Source: JAVVRI01 sp036654795 (GTDB taxonomy: Bacteria > Bacteroidota > Bacteroidia > Bacteroidales > Tannerellaceae). Taken from it: a DNA stretch of 29,514 nucleotides. Shown here piece by piece: positions 14,013 to 22,748 of this stretch. The position numbers were made by a program, and so were the translations under genes. The first letter of the stretch is position 1. Every line of letters begins with the position of its first letter. Under the pieces are notes generated by a model that was given only the letters and a program-made list of their open reading frames with translations, made no database searches and was not told the origin of the DNA. The DNA lies in the NCBI GenBank assembly GCA_036654795.1, contig JAVVRI010000010.1, forward strand, positions 1 through 29,514. Direction: 5' to 3'.

Positions 14013-15011
14013 TTAATCTTTAATCGGTTTCACAGGAGCTGCTGCCGGTTTGGCAATCGCTTCGCGCATAGAGGTATCAGCCTCAATATTCTTCATCTTG
14101 TAGTAGTCCATAATACCTAGGTTTCCGCTACGGAAAGCATCGGCCATTGCCTGTGGTACTTGTGCTTCGGCTTCGATTACTTTGGCACGTGCCTCCTGTG
14201 CTTTAGCCTTCATTTCCTGTTCAAGGGCAACAGCCATAGCGCGGCGCTCTTCCGCTTTTGCTTGAGCAATATTCTTATCGGCTTGTGCTTGATCCATTTG
14301 CAGGAATGCGCCGATGTTCTTACCTATGTCGATATCCGCAATATCAATGGAAAGAATTTCGAAAGCCGTTCCGGCATCCAATCCTTTGCGCAACACCAAT
14401 TTAGAGATAGAATCCGGATTTTCCAACACCGTTTTATGGCTTTCTGAGGAACCGATAGACGACACAATACCTTCACCCACACGGGCCAGAATCGTCTCTT
14501 CGCCGGCACCACCTACCAATTGCTTAATGCTGGCACGCACTGTTACGCGCGCTTTGGCAATCAGCTGAATACCATCCTTGGCAACAGCTGTTACCGGAGG
14601 CGTATCAATTACTTTCGGGTTTACAGACATCTGTACGGCTTCGAATACGTCACGTCCGGCCAAGTCGATAGCGGTTGCCATCTGAAACGACAGGTCAATA
14701 TTGGCTTTCGATGCTGATACCAGCGCATGTACCACACGCTCTACGTGTCCACCTGCCAGATAGTGAGCCTCCAGTTCGTCGCGTGTCAGACTTTTGATAC
14801 CAGCCTTATGGGCTTCGATCATGGCTCTTGCAATGATGTAAGGAGGCACTTTACGTATCCTCATGAGGAACAATTGAATCAATGAGATGTTCACCCCCGA
14901 TACTTTGGCCGATATCCATAGCAGGAACGGCACATAGTAGAAGAAGATTATCACCAGCAATACCGCTGCGCCCAAAAGGGCCACAGGCAAATAGGTCATT
15001 TCCATATACAT
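14013..15011 (-). CDS. floA: Flotillin-like protein FloA
   Basis: Membrane scaffold protein of the FloA/YqfA (UPF0365) family that organises ordered lipid microdomains. 332 aa, the family length. There is one N-terminal hydrophobic hairpin or membrane segment (about residues 8-32). Next is a SPFH-like domain (SLIQLFLMRIRKVPPYIIARAM; FQMATAIDLAGRDVFEAV; VNPKVIDTPPV). An Ala/Glu/Lys-rich coiled coil follows (about 240-295) and then the conserved tail GNLGIMDYYKMKNI. The start is at the first of two nearby ATGs (the second would be 15005). It lies 4 bases after the nfeD-like gene, the standard FloA-NfeD pairing known from the B. subtilis yqeZ-yqfAB locus. Confidence 0.95.
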   Translation of the reverse strand: MYMEMTYLPVALLGAAVLLVIIFFYYVPFLLWISAKVSGVNISLIQLFLMRIRKVPPYIIARAMIEAHKAGIKSLTRDELEAHYLAGGHVERVVHALVSASKANIDLSFQMATAIDLAGRDVFEAVQMSVNPKVIDTPPVTAVAKDGIQLIAKARVTVRASIKQLVGGAGEETILARVGEGIVSSIGSSESHKTVLENPDSISKLVLRKGLDAGTAFEILSIDIADIDIGKNIGAFLQMDQAQADKNIAQAKAEERRAMAVALEQEMKAKAQEARAKVIEAEAQVPQAMADAFRSGNLGIMDYYKMKNIEADTSMREAIAKPAAAPVKPIKD

Positions 15012-15015
15012 TAAT

Positions 15016-15507
15016 TTAAACGTGAATACTTGTATCTGTTTCTTTAGGTTTTACCACTACATTATTACCGTCAATACGCACAATGACGATCGAGGTGTGT
15101 TCGTCTATAAAATCGCCAGTCGATTTTGCCTCTACCGTGAGTCCTTTTATCCGTGCCTTACCAATCGGAGCAAGGCGCGAAAGGGTCAGTCCTTCGTCTC
15201 CCACCGCAAGCCCGAGGTCACGACTGGAAACAAGACGAGAATCAATGTTTGTTTTCAGCGCTACACGACTGAATGATTTAGAGCGTAGTAACCATACGAA
15301 AGCCCCTCCAAAGGCAATCAGCGAAAGGAGCAATGTTATGTTTCCGGCTGTTGTACCTACGTTGTAGGCAAAGATGATACCACCCGCAGCAAACAAGAAT
15401 CCGCCTACACCCGCCACCGTAATACCCGGCAACAGGAATACTTCCAGCAGAATCAGAAAAATGGCTACTCCCATCAGAAAGATGATAATGGCTACATCTA
15501 ACAACAT
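15016..15507 (-). CDS. NfeD-like membrane protein
   Basis: A 163-aa protein with N-terminal membrane segments (about residues 3-28, 32-52 and 58-75) separated by short loops (LEVFLLPGITVAGVGG). A small soluble C-terminal OB-fold domain follows (about 105-160), ending in VDEHTSIVIVRIDGNNVVVKP-like strands. NfeD proteins accompany flotillins and are thought to work with them in the membrane. This is a truncated type without the ClpP-like protease domain. It lies 4 bases upstream of floA and 6 bases after the TPR gene, so it belongs to the same operon. Confidence 0.88.
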   Translation of the reverse strand: MLLDVAIIIFLMGVAIFLILLEVFLLPGITVAGVGGFLFAAGGIIFAYNVGTTAGNITLLLSLIAFGGAFVWLLRSKSFSRVALKTNIDSRLVSSRDLGLAVGDEGLTLSRLAPIGKARIKGLTVEAKSTGDFIDEHTSIVIVRIDGNNVVVKPKETDTSIHV

Positions 15508-15513
15508 ATTGTT

Positions 15514-16953
15514 TTACTTTTGGTTACGTAAATAATTGATCTCTGCGTTGCGTGCTTTCTTTTCCTGTTCGTCGGGCTGATAAAGCAAACTGTTTAGTTG
15601 CTCTTCTGCTTTGAGAATGGCGGGGGAAAGCTGATCGCGTTTAGCTTTATTGCCAGCTACATAGCTGGTGCGCAGAGCTACCAACTGGTCGTTCACCTGT
15701 TGGATCTGTTTGTTTAGGTAAATAACCTTTTCATAATAATTTCGAGCTTCGGGGCTTTTTATCTCTTTCAAGGTATAATACACCACGTTATTATTGATTA
15801 CGAACTCAAAATCTTTCTTTATTTCCACCTTTCCGTAAGGTATCTCTTTATGAGACAAAGCGATCAAGTTGGCATAATTTGCATCTGCCACCCATGAATC
15901 CTTAATGGCTGTGATGGAGGCGCGAGCACGCTTCACAACCATATCCTCCCCTTCCACACGCTTATGGCTGTCGTCTGGGATGAAGAGGTAAACACATACT
16001 TTACCTTCCGGTTGGTTTCTGTCGCTGGCAAACCAGCCCAGCCCTTTGCTCTCGTCAATAACTAACATATAGTCGTTCGCAGGCGAGTTGAAAGGCATCC
16101 CCAACTGCTCAGGTGCCAAATAGTTATCTGAGTTTGTATTATATCGTGTCACAAACAAGTCATATCCTCCCAACGCACCGTTTCCTTCAGAAGCGTAGTA
16201 GATGGTTACCCCATCCGACAACACAAAAGGATAATTATCGTTTTTATTACTGTTTACGTTCATCGGAAGCTGCTTCTCGTCCCCCCACTTATCCATTAGT
16301 TTGGACTGGCTAAAGAGGCAATATAAGTTATCTTCGGCCGGATGGGCGTAATGTATCTTGTCCCCCTTTTGGTTTGTGTAGACGGTGGAGGAGATCGGTT
16401 GATTAGTTTCAAAGAAATCCCCGTAACGCACTAAATTACCGCTCTCTTCGCTCAATGTATATGCGGAAAGAAGATTGTTTTTGTCTACCACGATGCTGTC
16501 TATAATCTGAATGTTCTCCGTCTTTTCCATCATGCGGAGTGCTTTTTCGGTCAAATCCAGCTTCGCGTCGTACAACTCGGTATTTTGCTTCTTTTTTTCC
16601 AGTAAAGCAATGTATTCGTCGTACATTTCGGCTGCCTCTTCGAAGCGATAAGTACGAAAACACAAATCCCCCATATAGCGATAAGCCTCTTGAACACGGC
16701 GTTTTACGGCAATACGCAGATACTTTTCAGCACTAATTAGATCGCCGGTTTCATAACAACAGACTCCATACCAATGGTTATACGAGGAGTTACTAGGGGC
16801 TTGCTTAATCAGCTTTTCAAAAGCCGGCTTAGCCTCCGCAAATTTCCCGTCATTATACAATTTCTTTGCCTGATCAAGGCTTTGTGCCTGCAATCCTCCA
16901 CATATAACTGCGATTCCAAGGGTATAAAGCAGCTTTTTAACTAAACGTTTCAT
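15514..16953 (-). CDS. Exported TPR / beta-propeller repeat protein
   Basis: A 479-aa protein with a signal peptide (MKRLVKKLLYTLGIAVICGGLQAQ). The N-terminal region has tetratricopeptide-like repeats (about 25-135: LYNDGKFAEAKPAFEKLIKQAP, GDLISAEKYLRIAV, YRFEEAAEMYDEYIALLEKK). A middle region of WD40/PD40-like blades follows (about 190-320: VLSDGVTIYYASEGNGALGGYDLFVTRY, LGWFASDRNQPEGK). The C-terminus is charged and coiled-coil-like (about 400-479). Similar proteins in Bacteroidetes often carry an OmpA-like domain, which is missing here. The frame runs three codons upstream to a TTG; I chose the ATG at 16953, which starts the signal peptide. It is first gene of the operon with nfeD, floA and the phosphorylase. 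The role is unknown. Confidence 0.82.
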   Translation of the reverse strand: MKRLVKKLLYTLGIAVICGGLQAQSLDQAKKLYNDGKFAEAKPAFEKLIKQAPSNSSYNHWYGVCCYETGDLISAEKYLRIAVKRRVQEAYRYMGDLCFRTYRFEEAAEMYDEYIALLEKKKQNTELYDAKLDLTEKALRMMEKTENIQIIDSIVVDKNNLLSAYTLSEESGNLVRYGDFFETNQPISSTVYTNQKGDKIHYAHPAEDNLYCLFSQSKLMDKWGDEKQLPMNVNSNKNDNYPFVLSDGVTIYYASEGNGALGGYDLFVTRYNTNSDNYLAPEQLGMPFNSPANDYMLVIDESKGLGWFASDRNQPEGKVCVYLFIPDDSHKRVEGEDMVVKRARASITAIKDSWVADANYANLIALSHKEIPYGKVEIKKDFEFVINNNVVYYTLKEIKSPEARNYYEKVIYLNKQIQQVNDQLVALRTSYVAGNKAKRDQLSPAILKAEEQLNSLLYQPDEQEKKARNAEINYLRNQK

Positions 16954-16987
16954 TCTTCTCAATATCTATTAAATAGTTATACAGATT

Positions 16988-16995
16988 CAAAGGTA
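16988..16995 (-). promoter_or_regulatory. -7 promoter element of the TPR-nfeD-floA-phosphorylase operon
   Basis: Read on the minus strand this is TACCTTTG, matching TAnnTTTG, about 35 bases before the ATG at 16953. A good -33 TTTG is not apparent. Confidence 0.55.
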
Positions 16996-17039
16996 ACAAT
17001 ATTTTTAGTTGAGCCATGCGTTAGCTGATAAAAATAGTA

Positions 17040-17047
17040 TAATTTTG
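17040..17047 (+). promoter_or_regulatory. -7 promoter element of the TtcA-like gene
   Basis: TAATTTTG matches TAnnTTTG and lies 20 bases before the ATG at 17067, in the divergent intergenic region. No clear -33 element. Confidence 0.5.
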
Positions 17048-17066
17048 TCGCGGCTTAATAAAACAG

Positions 17067-17816
17067 ATGGAAAAACAGAGAAAAGAAGAGGAACTCCTGC
17101 TTCGAAAGGTGGAGGGAAAGGTGAAAAAGGCAATCTATGACTATGGGCTTATTGCTGATGGTGATCGTATACTGATTGGCTTGTCGGGTGGAAAGGATTC
17201 CTTAGCACTCGTGGAGTTGCTGGGTAGGCGTTCCAAAATATACCATCCGCGCTTCAAGGTGGTGGTGGCGCATATCGTGATGAGTAACATTCCTTATAGT
17301 TCGGACAAGGAGTATCTTAAAAGCTGTGCGGACGCCTACGATTTGCCTTTTATTGTGTACGAAACTAGCTTCGACGCCACGACCGACACCCGTAAATCAC
17401 CTTGCTTTCTTTGCTCTTGGACACGCCGCAAAGCGCTTTTCGAAATTGCAAAGGCGCAAAAATGCAATAAAATTGCCTTGGGGCATCATCAGGACGATAT
17501 ATTGGAAACATTGTTGATGAACCTGATCCATCAAGGTGCTTTCGGCACAATGCCCCCCCGGCTGAAGATGGATAAGTTCGATATGGAGATTATCCGTCCA
17601 CTTTGTCTGGTGGAGGAGCAGGAGTTAGTTCGCTTGGCCGCCTACCACGAATACCGTAAGCAACTTAAAAACTGTCCGTATGAATCCGGTTCCAGCCGTT
17701 CGGAAACGAAAGTGTTATTGAAGCAGTTGGAGGCTATCACTCCGGATGCCCGGCACAGTCTTTGGGGAAGTATGACAAACATACAGACTGACTATCTACC
17801 TAAAAAATTAATATAA
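17067..17816 (+). CDS. TtcA-like tRNA 2-thiolation (PP-loop) protein
   Basis: A 249-aa ATP-dependent PP-loop enzyme of the TtcA/TilS superfamily. TtcA thiolates cytidine 32 of tRNA through an Fe-S cluster. The PP-loop GLSGGKDSLA is at about residues 39-48. CxxC is in SPCFLCSWTRRKALFEIA (about 111-128), the usual TtcA cluster ligands, and GHHQDDILETLLMNL follows (about 138-152). A third cysteine near the C-terminus (LKNCPYE) is at the expected position of the last ligand. The family fit is strong; the exact tRNA substrate is inferred. The next gene follows after 7 bases, so they are probably co-transcribed. Confidence 0.88.
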   Translation: MEKQRKEEELLLRKVEGKVKKAIYDYGLIADGDRILIGLSGGKDSLALVELLGRRSKIYHPRFKVVVAHIVMSNIPYSSDKEYLKSCADAYDLPFIVYETSFDATTDTRKSPCFLCSWTRRKALFEIAKAQKCNKIALGHHQDDILETLLMNLIHQGAFGTMPPRLKMDKFDMEIIRPLCLVEEQELVRLAAYHEYRKQLKNCPYESGSSRSETKVLLKQLEAITPDARHSLWGSMTNIQTDYLPKKLI

Positions 17817-17823
17817 TACATTT

Positions 17824-18195
17824 ATGCAAGGAGTTTATACAATTTTATTGTTGGTGGTATCCAACATATTCATGACCTGTGCCTGGTACGGACATCTGAA
17901 GATGAAGCAACAATTCAGTTGGTTCGAGCATCTGCCCGTTATCGGCGTTATCCTGTTTAGTTGGTCTATCGCTTTCTTTGAGTATTGCGCCCAAGTGCCG
18001 GCCAACCGCATTGGTTTTCGCGACAATGGGGGCCCGTTCAACCTGATTCAGTTAAAAGTGATCCAAGAGGTGATTACGCTCGTCGTTTTCGTCGCCTTCA
18101 GCACCATTGTCTTCAAAGGTGAATCCTTCAAATGGAATCATGCACTAGCCTGTCTGTTGCTGGTAGCTGCCGTCTATCTGGTTTTCAAAAAGTAG
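17824..18195 (+). CDS. DMT-like small membrane protein (DUF486)
   Basis: A 123-aa integral membrane protein with four predicted hydrophobic helices (about 5-22, 37-55, 78-95 and 102-120). The DUF486 family signature is seen: MTCAWYGHLK, FFEYCAQVPANRIGF and FNLIQLKVIQEVITL. The family is distantly related to drug/metabolite transporters; its substrate is unknown. It lies 7 bases after the TtcA-like gene. Confidence 0.88.
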   Translation: MQGVYTILLLVVSNIFMTCAWYGHLKMKQQFSWFEHLPVIGVILFSWSIAFFEYCAQVPANRIGFRDNGGPFNLIQLKVIQEVITLVVFVAFSTIVFKGESFKWNHALACLLLVAAVYLVFKK

Positions 18196-18294
18196 AAATG
18201 TTATTATATCTATAAATCCTCATTTGGCAGAACCATTTTCAACGCTTCGATGTTTAATCTATACAATTTAAAACCGTATTAAATATTTAGAAGT

Positions 18295-18885
18295 ATGAGA
18301 AGAATAGCAACTTTCATGTTCGCCCTTGTAATTGGGTTGGGCGCTATCACACAGGTGCATGCACAAAGTAAAGAAGCTGAAAAAGCCGCTAGAAAAGCCG
18401 CCGAAGAGGTAAAAAAGCAAGAGAAAAAAGCCGCACAAGCCGTACAAAGTCAGATTTCATTCGAAACGGCTGTGCAAGCAATTAAAGACCAGTCTTTTGT
18501 ATTGGAAGCAACAACTGTACAACCGATGAACGGAAGGGTCTTTTACGTAAATTCGAACACGAACTTCGTCTCCCTCAACAACGGACAGGCGATGGTACAA
18601 ATTGCCTCAAACTCTCCGTACCCTGGCCCAAACGGATTAGGTGGCATTACTGTACAAGGAGGAGCATCGAATATTGAAACAAAGACGGATAAAGACGGAA
18701 ACGTATATATGTCAATGAGCGTACAAGGCGTATTTATCTCGGCAACCGTGATGATTATGCTGACGAATGACACGAACAATGCCAGTGTTACGGTAGACCC
18801 GAACTTCTCCGGACGTAATCTGAGAATGACCGGTACAATCTACCCCTACTCTATGTCTAACATCTTTCAGGGAACAACTTATTAA
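18295..18885 (+). CDS. Exported DUF4251 protein
   Basis: A 196-aa Bacteroidetes-specific protein with a signal peptide (residues 1-24, ending VHAQ). A Lys/Ala/Glu-rich helical segment follows (25-52), then a DUF4251 domain: SFVLEATTVQPMNGRVFYVN, NTNFVSLNNGQAMVQIA and YPGPNGLGGITVQG. The family is common in Bacteroides and relatives and has no known function. The mature protein is probably periplasmic; no lipobox cysteine is present. It starts 99 bases after the DUF486 gene, where I see no clear TAnnTTTG, and is followed by a strong bidirectional terminator. Confidence 0.88.
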   Translation: MRRIATFMFALVIGLGAITQVHAQSKEAEKAARKAAEEVKKQEKKAAQAVQSQISFETAVQAIKDQSFVLEATTVQPMNGRVFYVNSNTNFVSLNNGQAMVQIASNSPYPGPNGLGGITVQGGASNIETKTDKDGNVYMSMSVQGVFISATVMIMLTNDTNNASVTVDPNFSGRNLRMTGTIYPYSMSNIFQGTTY

Positions 18886-18906
18886 AACCAAAACCTTATT
18901 TTACGG

Positions 18907-18942
18907 AAAAGCCGTTGCGATTTGTTTCGCAACGGCTTTTTT
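18907..18942. terminator. Bidirectional terminator between DUF4251 and gcvT genes
   Basis: A perfect 14-bp stem (AAAAGCCGTTGCGA at 18907-18920 with TCGCAACGGCTTTT at 18927-18940) and a 6-nt loop. A-run on one side and T-run on the other. It lies between convergent genes ending at 18885 and 18965, so it serves both. Confidence 0.92.
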
Positions 18943-18964
18943 CATGAGAATTATGTACCGCTAA

Positions 18965-20050
18965 TTACTTGCGGAAAGGGGTCTTAACTACCTGAGCAGC
19001 TAGGTTCTTGTTGCGTACTTTGATGTAAACATCAGTACCAGCCTTAGCAAATTCAGGTTTTACATAACCCATACCAATGCCTTTTTTCAATACGGGAGAC
19101 ATCGTGCCGGAAGTTACAACTCCGATCACATTATCCGCACCATCTACTATTTCGTATCCGTGGCGGGCGATGCCCTTCTCTGCCAATTCAAAAGCACACA
19201 GTTTGCGGGTAACGCCCTCTTTCTTCTGACGTTCCAGTTCGGCACGGTTCGTAAAGTTCTTTCCTTCAGCAAACTTAGTGATCCATCCCAGACCTGCTTC
19301 GATAGGCGAAGTGGTGTCGTCCAAATCGTTTCCATAAAGGCAAAAGCCCATTTCCAAACGGAGTGTGTCGCGCGCGCCAAGGCCAATGGGCTTGATACCT
19401 TCGGGGGCACCTGCCTCAAAAATAGCATTCCATATCTTCATGCCGTCTTCCGGATAGAAATATAGTTCGATGCCACCGGCTCCCGTGTACCCTGTGTTCG
19501 AAATGATCACCTGCTTGCAGCCGGCAAATTCGCCTGTCACGAAGGAATAATAAGGGATCGTAGACAAGTCTACCGACGTCAAACGTTGTAGCACCTCAAC
19601 GGCTTTCGGTCCCTGTATAGCCAACTGAGCCGTACGGTCAGAAGAGTTTTCCAACTCTGCGCCAACAGTGTTATGGCTTACGCACCAATCCCAGTCTTTT
19701 GCAATATTACCGGCATTTACTACCAATAGGTATTTTTCGGGCTCGAAGTGATAGACTAACAAGTCATCTACAATCCCCCCTTCGTTATTCGGGAAGCAGG
19801 TATATTGTGCTTTGCCAATGGCAAGCGTAGAGGCGTCGTTCGAAGCAATGCTCTGAATAAAGGCCAATGCGTTCGGTCCTTTTACCCAAAACTCGCCCAT
19901 GTGTGATACGTCGAATACGCCCACACCGTTGCAAACGGTTAAGTGCTCATCGATGATACCTGAATATTCAATCGGCATATTATAGCCGGCAAACTCGTGC
20001 ATTTTAGCACCCAGTGCAATATGCACATCTGTAAACGGAGTTGTTTTCAT
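18965..20050 (-). CDS. gcvT: Aminomethyltransferase (glycine cleavage T protein)
   Basis: Tetrahydrofolate-dependent T protein of the glycine cleavage system: it takes the aminomethyl group from H protein, releases ammonia and forms methylene-THF. 361 aa, normal length. It has FAGYNMPIEYSGIIDEHL, FDVSHMGEFWVKGP and GGIVDDLLVY (the catalytic Asp region, about residue 100). Further on are SNTGYTGAGGIELYF, GLGARDTLRLEMGFCLYGNDL and the C-terminal barrel domain (SGTMSPVLKKGIGMGYV). The H and P proteins are not in the window. It is the last gene of the minus-strand group, 12 bases after pepT. Confidence 0.96.
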   Translation of the reverse strand: MKTTPFTDVHIALGAKMHEFAGYNMPIEYSGIIDEHLTVCNGVGVFDVSHMGEFWVKGPNALAFIQSIASNDASTLAIGKAQYTCFPNNEGGIVDDLLVYHFEPEKYLLVVNAGNIAKDWDWCVSHNTVGAELENSSDRTAQLAIQGPKAVEVLQRLTSVDLSTIPYYSFVTGEFAGCKQVIISNTGYTGAGGIELYFYPEDGMKIWNAIFEAGAPEGIKPIGLGARDTLRLEMGFCLYGNDLDDTTSPIEAGLGWITKFAEGKNFTNRAELERQKKEGVTRKLCAFELAEKGIARHGYEIVDGADNVIGVVTSGTMSPVLKKGIGMGYVKPEFAKAGTDVYIKVRNKNLAAQVVKTPFRK

Positions 20051-20062
20051 GAGATTGATTAT

Positions 20063-21286
20063 TTATGATTTATGAGTGAGTAACTCAGTGATTTTCAAAA
20101 TTGTCTGCATACTTTTTTCCAAAGAGGGCACGGGTAAGTACTCGTATCGTCCATGGAAATTATGACCACCGGCAAAGAGGTTGGGACAAGGCAATCCCAT
20201 AAAGGACAACCGGGCACCGTCCGTTCCGCCACGAATCGGCTTCACAAGGGGAGTAACGCCGGCCGCCGTCATGGCGTTGAATGCCAAATCAATAATCTGC
20301 TTGCGAGGTTCCACCATTTCGCGCATGTTGTAATACTGATCGCGTACCTCCAACTTCGTACTTCCGGGGTGCATTTCGTTCATGCGCTTCACGAGGACAG
20401 CCAGCTGCGCTTTCTTCTGTTCAAAGAGGGTACGCACGTGGTCGCGGATAATATAGGAAAGAGTGGCCTCCTCAACCGTACCGGTCATGTTGGTCAGGTG
20501 AAAAAAACCTTCGTAATTGCAGGTATGCTCCGGGCGTTGGGGCACGGGGAGCCAGGATGTAAACTCGGTAGCCAACAACGAAGCGTTCAGCATCTTGTCC
20601 TTGGCGTATCCGGGGTGTACGTTCAATCCTTTAAATATTATTTTGGCAGTTGCTGCGTTAAAGTTCTCATATTCTAACTCGCCAATCTGCCCTCCGTCAA
20701 TCGTATAAGCCCATTCGCAACCAAACTTTTCCACATCGAAATGGTCAGCGCCTTGGCCAATTTCTTCATCTGGAGTAAAGGCGATACGTATCTTGCCATG
20801 TTCTATTTCGGGATGCTCCTTCAGGTATTCTACCGCAGAGACAATGGCGGCAACGCCTGCCTTATCGTCGGCACCAAGCAGCGTGCGACCATCTGAGACG
20901 ATGATATCCTGCCCCTTATATTCATTTAATTCCGGAAACATCGTCGAGGAGAGCACCACGCCCTCTTCGGCACAAAGCATGATATCGCCCCCTTTATATG
21001 ACACGATGCGCGGCTTCACGTCCTGGCCGGACATATCCGGACTAGTGTCAAGATGCGCAATAAAACCGATAGTAGGTACGTCGGCTTTGTTTGTGTTTGC
21101 CGGAAGTGTAGCCATCAGATAACAATTGTCATCGAGGGTAATCTCTTCCAGACCAATAACTTTCAGTTCTTCTGCCAGATAAAGGGCAAATACGTACTGC
21201 CCCGATGTACTGGGTGTTTTACCTGTCTCCTCGTCCGATTTGGTATCAAAAGAGACATACTTCAAAAACCTGTCTATTAGCTTCAT
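20063..21286 (-). CDS. pepT: Peptidase T (tripeptide aminopeptidase)
   Basis: Cytoplasmic zinc aminopeptidase of family M20B that removes the N-terminal residue from tripeptides. 407 aa, matching the family. Metal and catalytic motifs are seen: GFIAHLDTSPD (His and catalytic Asp), LLGADDKAGVAAIV (bridging Asp), FTPDEEIGQGADHFD (Glu-Glu pair), YTIDGGQIGELEYENFNA, and GGHNFHGRYEY near the C-terminus. The frame is open upstream to 21370, but the ATG at 21286 gives the family start MKLIDRFLKYVSFDT and leaves 16 bases after the PurF-like gene. Probably in one operon with that gene and gcvT. Confidence 0.96.
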   Translation of the reverse strand: MKLIDRFLKYVSFDTKSDEETGKTPSTSGQYVFALYLAEELKVIGLEEITLDDNCYLMATLPANTNKADVPTIGFIAHLDTSPDMSGQDVKPRIVSYKGGDIMLCAEEGVVLSSTMFPELNEYKGQDIIVSDGRTLLGADDKAGVAAIVSAVEYLKEHPEIEHGKIRIAFTPDEEIGQGADHFDVEKFGCEWAYTIDGGQIGELEYENFNAATAKIIFKGLNVHPGYAKDKMLNASLLATEFTSWLPVPQRPEHTCNYEGFFHLTNMTGTVEEATLSYIIRDHVRTLFEQKKAQLAVLVKRMNEMHPGSTKLEVRDQYYNMREMVEPRKQIIDLAFNAMTAAGVTPLVKPIRGGTDGARLSFMGLPCPNLFAGGHNFHGRYEYLPVPSLEKSMQTILKITELLTHKS

Positions 21287-21302
21287 AAGGCGATATGTGT
21301 TT

Positions 21303-22706
21303 TTAAAGGTAGCTCGATCCGTTATAACAATGCGTGCACACGCATTCCTTGGGCAAACCAATGGATGCAATCAGATCCTCTACCGTATTAAACTTAAGCG
21401 TTGTTATATTCAATTTGGCACGAATTGCCTCCACCAGACGGTTGTATTGTTCGGTTCCGGTAGTGGCGTATTTGTCCAGATCCTTCGTATTGTCTCCTTC
21501 CAGCTCCTCTATAATCCGGCGGGCAATCAACTCCATAGCCGATTTGGAAGCAGAAAAGCCAAGAAAAGGACAAGCATGCAGGATGGGCGGACAGCCGATA
21601 CGCATATGTACTTCGCGCGCGCCATAGCCATAAAGTATGTTTACATTGTCGCGCAACTGCGTGCCGCGTACAATCGAATCGTCGCAAAAGATAACGCGCT
21701 TGTCGCAAAGCAACTGGCGGTTGGGTATCAATTTCATTTTAGCCACCAAGTCTCGTACGGACTGATTAGCGGGTGTAAAACTACGAGGCCAAGTAGGCGT
21801 GTATTTCACGATGGCGCGACGGTAAGGAATGCCCTTTCCTTCGGCATAGCCCAAAGCCATACCAATACCGGAATCAGGAATACCGGCCACAAAGTCGGCC
21901 TCGACATTATCTTTCTTTGCCATCGCCATACCGCTCGCATAACGAGAAGCATCCACGTTCACACCTTCATATTCCGACACCGGGTAACCATAATACACCC
22001 AAAGGAAGGAACACACCTGCATCTTTTTATTTGGTTTGCGCAGTTGCGTCATGCTGTCCGCTCGAAGCATCATAATCTCGCCGGGCCCTACATTATAGCA
22101 TGTTTCGAAGCCCAAATTTGGAAAACTGCAAGGTTCGCTGGAAGCGGCATACGCCCCCTCCTTCTTCCCGATCAAAAGGGGCGTACGGCCATATTTGTCG
22201 CGAGCAGCAATGATGCCCTCCTCAGTCAGCACCAACATGGAGCAGGATCCTTTTATTTTATTGTAAACATTCTCAATACCTTCTACAAAACTTTTGCCTT
22301 CTGATATCAGCAAAGCGATCAGTTCGGTCTGGTTGATCAAGCCCGAACTAAGTTCAGATAGGTGGCGCCCCCTATCCAGCAATTCTTTTTCCAGTTCGTC
22401 CAAGTTGTTCACCTTTGCCACCGTAACAAGAGCATACTTTCCGAGGTGAGAGTTAATAAAGATCGGTTGCGGATCCGTATCACTAATGATTCCAATACCA
22501 GAGTTGCCTTCAAACTTATCCAATTCACTTTCAAAACGTGTCCTGAAATAAGAATTTTCAAGATTATGAATAGAACGCTTGAACAGACCTTTATGATATG
22601 TAGCCATCCCCCCCCTACGGGTACCCAAGTGAGAATTGTAATCTGTGCCATAAAACAAATCGGTAGCACAAGCTGATTTAGAAATAGTACCGAAAAAACC
22701 ACCCAT
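21303..22706 (-). CDS. Amidophosphoribosyltransferase-like protein lacking the catalytic cysteine
   Basis: A 467-aa homologue of PurF, which makes phosphoribosylamine from PRPP and glutamine in purine synthesis. The type-I phosphoribosyltransferase domain is intact: the PRPP loop VIFCDDSIVRGTQ lies at about 338-350. Cys232, Cys379, Cys457 and Cys460 align with the four Fe-S ligands of the B. subtilis-type enzyme. The N-terminal Ntn-glutaminase is altered. The chain begins MGGFFG where active PurF has a nucleophilic Cys before GVFG. The usual RGQ region reads RRGG and the glutamine-binding NGN is replaced (about 95-102). No upstream start adds a cysteine; an in-frame stop lies 24 bases before the ATG. 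It may use free ammonia or do another PRPP reaction; a second true PurF elsewhere is likely. Confidence 0.85.
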   Translation of the reverse strand: MGGFFGTISKSACATDLFYGTDYNSHLGTRRGGMATYHKGLFKRSIHNLENSYFRTRFESELDKFEGNSGIGIISDTDPQPIFINSHLGKYALVTVAKVNNLDELEKELLDRGRHLSELSSGLINQTELIALLISEGKSFVEGIENVYNKIKGSCSMLVLTEEGIIAARDKYGRTPLLIGKKEGAYAASSEPCSFPNLGFETCYNVGPGEIMMLRADSMTQLRKPNKKMQVCSFLWVYYGYPVSEYEGVNVDASRYASGMAMAKKDNVEADFVAGIPDSGIGMALGYAEGKGIPYRRAIVKYTPTWPRSFTPANQSVRDLVAKMKLIPNRQLLCDKRVIFCDDSIVRGTQLRDNVNILYGYGAREVHMRIGCPPILHACPFLGFSASKSAMELIARRIIEELEGDNTKDLDKYATTGTEQYNRLVEAIRAKLNITTLKFNTVEDLIASIGLPKECVCTHCYNGSSYL

Positions 22707-22740
22707 CGTATCTAGTGTTTTTGATTTTTAAAATAGAGTA

Positions 22741-22748
22741 CAAATGTA
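22741..22748 (-). promoter_or_regulatory. -7 promoter element of the PurF-like/pepT/gcvT operon
   Basis: Read on the minus strand this is TACATTTG, matching TAnnTTTG, 34 bases upstream of the ATG at 22706. The -33 element is not clear at the expected spacing. Confidence 0.55.

Noticed and set aside
21240..22304. 354-codon frame on the plus strand
   Set aside because: It lies antisense to the well-supported PurF-like gene and the start of pepT; its composition and lack of family motifs mark it as a shadow of those genes.
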